Positions 7,732-15,500 of a DNA stretch of 64,000 nucleotides are shown here, piece by piece. How positions within the stretch are numbered: position 1 is the stretch's first letter; every line of letters starts with the position of its first letter. The stretch covers positions 1 to 64,000 of the forward strand of contig NZ_RFFG01000021.1 in the NCBI RefSeq assembly GCF_003696215.1, written 5' to 3'. Source of the stretch: Actinomadura harenae. GTDB taxonomy: Bacteria > Actinomycetota > Actinomycetes > Streptosporangiales > Streptosporangiaceae. The position numbers and the translations under genes are program-made. The notes under the pieces are model-generated. The model worked only from the letters and a program-made list of their open reading frames with translations. It did no database searches and was not told the origin of the DNA.

Positions 7732-9462
7732 TCAGGCGGCGGTCTGGGTCAGGTGGAGGCGGAGGAGGGTCGGGAGGGCGTAGGACCAGGTGGGGCCGGA
7801 GCGCCTGGGGGTGGCCAGGTGGTGGTCGGCGAGGTGTTCCAGGAGTTCCTCGGCGTCGGACTCGGGGATGGCGAGGGCCTTGGACAGGTCGATGGGGGTG
7901 GCGGGGCCGAGGGCCAGGACGGACAGGGCCCGCCGGGCCGGGGCCTGGAGGGACGAGGTGACCCGGGCGTAGGAGGTCTGGAGGTTCTGGTCGTCGGTGG
8001 TGAGGAGGTTGAGGCGGCGGTGGTCGTCGCTGAGCCAGGCGGCCAGGTCGGACGGGAACCAGTGCGGACGGGACTGGAGGAGGGCGGCCGCGGCGCGGAT
8101 CGCGGAGGGGAGGCCGTCGCAGAGGCGGACGACGGCCGGGCCCGGCGTGGCGCCGGTGAGGGCGGTGAAGAGGCTGGTGGCCTCGTGGTCGGGGAGGGGC
8201 GCCAGGCGGATCGTGGCGGTGTTGTCCAGGGCGGTCAGCGGGCGCCGGGCCGTGATGACGACCGAGCAGGTCGGGCCGCCCGGGAGGAGGGGGCGGACGC
8301 GGGACTCGTCGGAGGCGTCGTCGAGGAGAAGGAGGATCCGGCGGTCGGCGGTCAGCGTCCGGAAGAGGGCGACGCGGTCGGGGAGCGGGTCGGGGACAGC
8401 GTCCGGGGGAACGCCGAGCGTGCGGAGGAAGCGGACGAGGATCAGGCCGGGGTCCTCGGTCAGGTCGGCGTAGAGCTGCCCGTCGGGGTGCGTCGCCTGG
8501 AGCTGGTGGGCCAGGTGCAGGGCCAGGGCGGACTTGCCCGCCCCGACCGGCCCGGTGACGACCAGGACGGGAAGGGACGTCGGGGGCGCGGTCGTCAGGG
8601 CGGTGTGCAGGGCGTCGATCTGCGCGGAACGGCCGATCAGCAGGGACGGCGCCGGAGGCAGCTGCCGGGGGCGGAGCGTGGCGAGAACCGGTGAGGCCGT
8701 CGAGGTCGTCGCGGGGTGGGCCGGTTCCTGGCTGAGGATCGCGGCCTCCAGCTGGCGCAGCTCGGGGCCGGGTTCGAGGCCGAGGTCCTGGACCAGGGCG
8801 CGGCGTCCCTCGCGGTAGACGGTCAGCGCCTCCGCCTGCCGGCTGCCCCGGTACAGGGCCAGCATCAGGACGGCGCGCAGGCGCTCGTCGTAGGGATGGG
8901 CGTCGACGAGCGGGCGCAGTTCGAGCGCGACCGCGTGGTGCAGTCCCAGCTCGAGCTGCGCCTCCGCCTTGTCGCAGACGGTCTGGAGGCGCCGTTCCTC
9001 CAGGTGCTCGGCGTGCCTGCGCAGGAGGGCGCTGCCGACGTCGAGCAGCGCCGGGCCGCGCCAGCAGGTCAGCGCCTTGGCGTACAGGGCGGCCGCGGCC
9101 GACGGGTCGGAGCGCGCCGACCACGCCTGTTCCCTGAGTTCCTCGAACAGGCCGAGGTCGGTCTGGCAGTACGCCGGGTCGATGAGGTAACCGGGGGGAC
9201 GGGTGACGAGCACCCGTTCCGGGGCCTCGAGTCCCGCGGCCCTGATCGCGTTGCGCAGGGCGCTGACGTGGCCGTGGACATTGGCGAGGGCGCTGCGCGG
9301 CGGCGCCCCGTCCCAGAGCGTTTCGATCAGCTCCGAGACGGGGACGACGTTCCCCGCCCGCAGCGCGAGGAGGGCGACGAGCGAGATCCGGTGCGGTCCG
9401 CCGAGCGGCAGCGCACGGCCCGCGACCTGGACTTCGATCTCGCCGAGCAGGCTGACGTACAC
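7732..9462 (-). CDS. SARP/AfsR-type regulator with BTAD and NTPase domains
   Basis: 576 residues. Residues 1-95 form an OmpR-like winged helix (LLGEIEVQVAGRALPLGGPH, then NVHGHVSALRNAI and VTRPPGYLI). Residues about 100-245 are the bacterial transcriptional activation domain (F-E-E-L-R-E-Q, L-W-R-G-P-A-L, A-L-x-V-Y-R-E-G-R-R-A-L). Residues about 265-560 are an NB-ARC/AAA-like NTPase with P-loop GPVGAGKS and the Walker-B-like ILLLLDDASDE. There is no TPR tail, so it is shorter than AfsR. It lies 87 bp downstream of the NRPS genes on the same strand and is the obvious pathway activator. Confidence 0.9.
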   Translation of the reverse strand: MYVSLLGEIEVQVAGRALPLGGPHRISLVALLALRAGNVVPVSELIETLWDGAPPRSALANVHGHVSALRNAIRAAGLEAPERVLVTRPPGYLIDPAYCQTDLGLFEELREQAWSARSDPSAAAALYAKALTCWRGPALLDVGSALLRRHAEHLEERRLQTVCDKAEAQLELGLHHAVALELRPLVDAHPYDERLRAVLMLALYRGSRQAEALTVYREGRRALVQDLGLEPGPELRQLEAAILSQEPAHPATTSTASPVLATLRPRQLPPAPSLLIGRSAQIDALHTALTTAPPTSLPVLVVTGPVGAGKSALALHLAHQLQATHPDGQLYADLTEDPGLILVRFLRTLGVPPDAVPDPLPDRVALFRTLTADRRILLLLDDASDESRVRPLLPGGPTCSVVITARRPLTALDNTATIRLAPLPDHEATSLFTALTGATPGPAVVRLCDGLPSAIRAAAALLQSRPHWFPSDLAAWLSDDHRRLNLLTTDDQNLQTSYARVTSSLQAPARRALSVLALGPATPIDLSKALAIPESDAEELLEHLADHHLATPRRSGPTWSYALPTLLRLHLTQTAA

Positions 9463-9539
9463 CTCCTGGAGCGTACATCGAAGATCAAAAACTCGCCCCT
9501 TTTACCGGCGTCACACCGCGGTGTCAATGGTGCTAACCC

Positions 9540-9566
9540 GTCAGTGCCGTCAGTGGCCGGTCAGTG
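9540..9566. repeat. Three GTCAGTG direct repeats upstream of the SARP gene
   Basis: GTCAGTG occurs at 9540-9546, 9549-9555 and 9560-9566, start spacings 9 and 11 bp. It overlaps the NRPS2 stop codon and lies about 80 bp upstream of the SARP start. SARP proteins bind heptamer direct repeats near 11-bp spacing, so autoregulation is possible, but the repeat may simply be coding sequence. Confidence 0.3.
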
Positions 9567-12500
9567 AGCGGTCGGCCTCCTCCTGTAGTTCGTCCAGGTC
9601 ACGGGTGGTCTCGGCGGTGGGCAGCGCGTCCGGCAGCAGGTCCTCCAGGTGGCGCAGGCGCCGCAGGCGGAGGCCGGCGAGGCCCCAGCCGGTCAGCAGG
9701 ACGCCCATCACGGCCAGGAGCCAGCCGAGCGAGCCGCCGCGTCCCGCCCCGGTGAGGGCTCCGGCGCCCGCCGCGAGGGGGGCCGTGCTGAGGTAGCCGA
9801 GCGGGGTCATGGCCGTGGCCATCATCTGGTTGGTGGCGAGGACGCGTCCCTGCAGCTCCATGCGCACCTTGAGCTGGATGATCGCGAGCCAGTGGGTGTT
9901 GATGATGCTCGTGGAGCCCCAGCGCAGCGCGAGGCCGAGGGCGACCAGCGGGACGAGGGCGGTCACGCCCGCGAGTCCGGTGACGACGGTCGCGATCCCG
10001 GCGACGACGACAAAGCCGATCATGCCGTCGGCGAGCCGCCGCGTCCCGCCCCAGCGGACCATCAGGACGCTGCCCAGCACGGCGCCGAGCCCGCCCGCCG
10101 CGGTGACGACGCCCAGCTCGACGGCGCTGCCGCGGGCCAGGACCATCGGGGACACGACCGAGAGGGTGAGCGCCGTGAAGTAGTTGACGCCCATGAAGTA
10201 GACCGCCATCACCAGCAGCGGCGGGCGTTTGACGATGAACCGCCAGCCTCCGGCGAGCGCCGAGCGGAACGACTCCTCTCTCCTGCGGAACATCCGGTTG
10301 GGGAAGGGCACCGCCACGAGGGTCAGCAGGGCGATGACGAACGTGGCCACGTCGACCGCGACGACGGTCGGGAGGCCGGCCAGGCCGATGAGGGCGCCTC
10401 CGGCCAGCGGGGCCACCAGCGTCCCCAGGCCGAGACCCGCCTGGGCCAGGGCGTTCGCCTGCGGGAGGTAGGGCTTCGGGACGAGTTGCGCGACGGCCGC
10501 CAGGTAGGCGGGACGGTGGAAGGCCGACACGACCGACAGGACGGTCACGACGCAGCAGACCGCCGCGAACGTCAGGCCGCCCCGCCAGAGGAGGAGCGCG
10601 GTGGCGGCCATGGCGAGGCCGCTGAGGCCGTCGCAGGCGAGCATCACCTTGCGCCGGTCGTGGCGGTCGGCGATCGCGCCGCCGAGGGGTCCGGCGAGGA
10701 CGGCCGGGAGGAGCGCCAGCATCGTCACGAGGGCGAAGTTCAGCACCTGGCCGCTCTGCTGGTACGTCCAGACGCCGAGGGCGAAGGAGCTGAGCGAGCT
10801 GCCGACCATGGACGCCAGCTGTCCCGCGGCGACGATGTGGAACCCGCGCATTCCCGACTTCGCCAAGGGCGCCGTCTCGGTGTGCGGTTCGGGCGGCGGC
10901 GGGTCGGCGACGAAGGAGGCGAGGGTCTCGGGCTGGTGGCGGAGGAAGTAGTGCCCGGCCAGGGGGACGACGGAGAGGGAGACCTCGGGGGAGAACGCCT
11001 CCCATTCGCGGTAGCGCTCCTGGTAGAGGTCGGTCGCTCCGTCGCTTTCACCGACGATGACCTGAATCGGGGCGCGTAGCCTCCGCGGGTCGCTCAGGCG
11101 CTTGGTGAACCAGTCCTGGGCCTGCCGGGCGTCGTGGCGGATCGCGCGGACCGCGGTCTCCACGGCGGGCCCTTCGAGGTCCTCGGGGAGTCCGCCCATG
11201 GAGCGGAGCGCGTCGCGGTAGGCGCGGTCGGACAGCCACCGGTCGGCGGGAAGGCGGCGGTTGAACCACGCGGACAGGCGTCCGGGCAGGCGGGCCGTGG
11301 GGAAGCTGCCGCCGACGTGGACGCCCGTGACGACGACGCCGGTCTCCTCCAGGCGCAGCGCGAGGGCGGTCGCCAGGGCGGAGCCCACGCAGTGGCCGTA
11401 GACGGCGATGGGGCCGGTCGTCCGTTCGGCCAGTTCCGCCACGCACTGGTCGACGACGTCCTCCAGGGGACGCGTCGGCTCGTCCGGACGGGCCGGGTCG
11501 TGGCCCGGCAGTTCCAGCGCGAGGACCTCGGTCCCGTCCGGCAGCGCCTCCGCCAGCGGGCGGTAGACGGCGGCCGATCCGCCTCCGTAGGGGACGCAGA
11601 CGATCGTCGCCGTCGGGGTCCCCTGGCGCGGGCCGCTCAGGCGGTGCAGCAGCCCGGCCTCGCCGGTCGTGCCGAGCCTGGCGGCCAGTTCCCGGACGGT
11701 CGGGTTGGTGACCAGGTCGATGACCCGCAGACCGGGGTCGATCGCCTGGACGGCCTTGACCGCCTGGAACGAGTCGCCGCCCAGGGCGAAGAAGTCGTCG
11801 TCGGCTCCCACGCGTTCCAGGCCCAGCAGCTCGGCCCAGATCGCGGCGATGCGCTTCTCCGCCTCCGATTCCGGCTCCGCGAAGTCGGTCTCGGGGGCGT
11901 CCAGGGGAAGGCGCGCGCGGTCGACCTTGCCGTTGGGGTTGAGCGGCAGCTCCGGCAGGAACGTGATCGTGGACGGGACCATGTAGTCGGGCAGGAGGGC
12001 GCGGAGGATCCCGCGCGCCCCGGCCGCGTCCGACACGCCGTCCTCGGCGCGTTCGTCGGTGACGAGCCAGGCGGCGAGGCGCCGCGCCGAGCCCGTCCCG
12101 ACGGCCAGGACGGCCGCCGCGGTGACACCCGGCAGGGTCCGGCAGACCGCCGCGACCTCGCCGGGCTCGACGCGGTAGCCGCGGATCTTCACCTGGTCGT
12201 CGATCCGTCCGAGGAACTCGACCACGCCGTCGGGCCGGACGCGCACCCGGTCGCCCGACCGGTAGTACTCGCCGAAGTCGGCGCCCTGGAGGTAGCCGCG
12301 CGCGACCTGGGGTCCGCCGATCCACAGCTCGCCGGGCAGGCCGGGCGGCTGCGGGCGTCCCCGGGCGTCGGCCACGAGGCACCGGACGCCGGGCAGCGGA
12401 CGGCCGAGCGGGACGTTCGCGGTGCTGCGCGCCTCGTCCAGCGCGGTGCAGGTCAGCACCGCCACCGTCGTCTCCGTGGGCCCGTAGTGGACCTGGACGT

Positions 12501-15500
12501 CCAGGTCGGGCCGCACCTCGGCGATCATGTCGACGAGCGACCACGGCACCGCCTCGCCCGCCAGCACCAGCAGCCGCTCGGGCAGCACCGACGCCAGGTC
12601 CCCGTGCGAGGCCAGCAGTTCCAGATGGCTGGGCACGCACTTGAGGAAGTCCACGCCCTCGATCCGGGCGGCGAACGCCTCCGGGTCGGCGGCCGTGTCA
12701 CGGTCGAACAGGTGCAGCGTCCCGCCGGTCGTCAGCGCCCCGAAGACGTTCAGCATGCCGAGGTCGGCGGCGATCGTGGAGACCAGGGCCCAGGAGCGGT
12801 GCTCCCCGACCCGGGGGAGGACGCCGTCGAGGTAGGCGGCGACGTTGCCGTGCTCGACGGCGACCCCCTTGGGCGCGCCCGTCGACCCGGACGTGAAGAT
12901 CACGTACGCGAGGTCGCTCCCCGCCGTGCCTCCCGTGCCGTCCGTGTCCTCCGTGCCCTCCGGGCCGTCCGTCGGGGTGAGGCCGGTGAGCGCGATGTTG
13001 GTGACGTGCTGGGGAAGGTGCTCGGCGAGGTCGGCGGTCGTGACGGCGACGCGGACGCCGGCCGTCGCGCACATCGCGGCGACGCGGTCGGCGGGAGCGG
13101 CGTCGTCCAGGGGGACGAAGGCGCCGCGCGCCTTGAGGACGCCGAGCAGCGCGACCGGCAGGTCGCGGGAACGCGGCAGGAGCACCGCGACGCGGTCGCC
13201 GGGGTTCACCCCGGCGGCCCGCAGGTTCGCCGCCAGTGTGCTGGCGAGGCCGTCGAGCTCGCGGTAGGAGTACGCGCCGTCGAACGCCTCGACCGCGGTG
13301 GCGGCCGGGGTGAGGGCGGCGCGGCGTTCGATCCGCTCGTGGAGGCCGGTCGGCTCGTCCGTGCCGGACACGGGCGGCCCGGTGAGGACCGGGTCGGCCC
13401 CGGGGTCCAGGACGAGTTCGTCGAGCGGGCCGTCGGGCGCGGCGACGAGCTGGGTGAGGACGGAGGTGAAGTACCCCGCGATCCGGCGGGCCGTGCCGAT
13501 GTCGAACAGGTCGCGCCGGTAGGTGAGTCCGCCGCGCAGCCCGGATCCGTCGTCCTGGACCGTCCAGCTCAGGTCGAACCGCGCGGTCGTGGGCAGCGTC
13601 TCCAAGGCCTCGACCGTGAGTCCGGCGAACCCGGTCACGGCGCCCGGGGCCGGGTAGAGGTTCAGCAGGACCTGCAGGGGCGGCGGCTCGAACGGCTCGG
13701 AGGCGTGCGCGAACGCGTCGAGCACCTCGCCCCGGATCCGGGACAGCAGCGCACGGCCGGTGGGCGCGCCGTCCAGCCGTGTCCGGACGACGAGGGTGTC
13801 CAGCAGGCAGCCGACGAGGTGCTCGGCGTCACGGTGGCGCCGTCCCGCCTCGGGGACGGAGACGGCCACGTCGTCGCTCCCGGAGACGCGGGCGAGGGTC
13901 GCCTGCAACGCCGTGAGCAGCACCATGAAGACGGTCGCCCCGGCGTCGGCGGCCAGGCCCCGCACCCCCGCGACCAGCTCGTCGCCGAGCTCCAGCAGGA
14001 GGAATCCCGCGGCGGACCCGCCCTCCCGCGCGCCGTCGCACGGAAGGTCGAGCTCGGGTGGAAGATCCGCCAGCCGCTCGGTCCACCACGAGGAGGCCGG
14101 ACGGCCGTGCTGCCACACGGCGACGTCGGGGAAGCCCACGTCGAGCGGGGTCAGCGCGCGGCCGGAGTAGAGCGCCGCCAGATCCTCGAGGAGGACGCCC
14201 CGGGAACGGGCGTCGCTCGCGATGTGATGCAGGAGCAGGACCAGGACGTGTTCGCGCGGCCCGAGCGCGAGCAGCGTCGCGCGGAACGGGACCTCCTCGG
14301 CCAGCGTGAAGGGACGCGCGGTCAGCTCCGCCAGGCGGCCGTCGAGATCCTGGACCGTCTCCACCGGAAGCGGGACCTCGGCGGGGTCGCCGGTGATCCC
14401 GTGCGGCTCGCCGTCGACGAGGACGACCCGGGTGCGGAGCATCTCGTGGCGGCGCGCCAGCCCGTTCACCGCCGCGCGCAGGGCGGGAAGGTCGAGGTCG
14501 CCGCGCAGCCGCAGCAGCACCGGGACGTTGTACGCGGTGGTGTCGGGGTCGACCTCGTTCGCCAGCCACAGGCGGCGCTGGAGCGGGGTCAGCGGCCAGG
14601 GCCCGGACGCGTCGCGCCGGGGGATCGGCTCCTCGGCGTCCCCGGTCAGGGACTCCAGCGCCCCGGCCAGGTCGGCGAGGACCGGATGGTCGAACGGCAG
14701 CCGCGGCGGCACCGCGGAGCCGAGACGCCCGGCGAGCAGCGCCGCGGCGCGGACCGCAGAGAAGGAGTCGCCGCCGAGGGCGAAGAAGTCGTCCCCGGGG
14801 CCGGCGCCGGTGACGCCGAGCACCTCGGACCAGACCTCGGCGACGAGCAGCTCGGCGGCCGACGACGGAGCCCCGGCCTCCCGGACGGCCCTGACGGGAG
14901 CGGGCAGCCGGGCCCGGTCGATCTTCCCGTTGACGGTCAGCGGCAGGGCGTCCAGGAACGTGAACGAGGACGGGACCATGGCGTCCGGCAGCGTGCCCCG
15001 CAGGGTCCGCCGCACGGTCGCCTCGTCCAGTCCGGGGGCGACCAGCCAGGCGGCGAGCCCGTCCGGCGTGCCCAGGACGACCGCCTCGGCGACGCCGGGG
15101 ACGGCGCGGCAGGCGGCGGCGACCTCGCCCGGATCGATCCGGTGGCCGCGCACCTTCACCTGGTCGTCGATCCGCCCGAGGAACTCCACCATCCCGTCGG
15201 GACGGACCCGCGCCCGGTCGCCCGACCGGTGCAGCCCTCCCCGCGCCACCTGCGGCCCGCCGATCCACAGCTCGCCGGGCACGCCGTACGGCAGCGGACG
15301 GCCCGCGGCGTCGGCGACGAAACAGCTCACTCCCGGGAACGGCCACCCCAGGGGCACGTTCGCCGACTCCCGCGCGGCGCCGGCCCCGAGGCAGCCGAGC
15401 ACCGAGACCGTGGTCTCCGTCGGGCCGTAGTGGACCTGCACCTCCAGATCGGGACGCTCCTGCGCGACGCGGTCCACCAGCGACCACGGCACGGCCTCGC

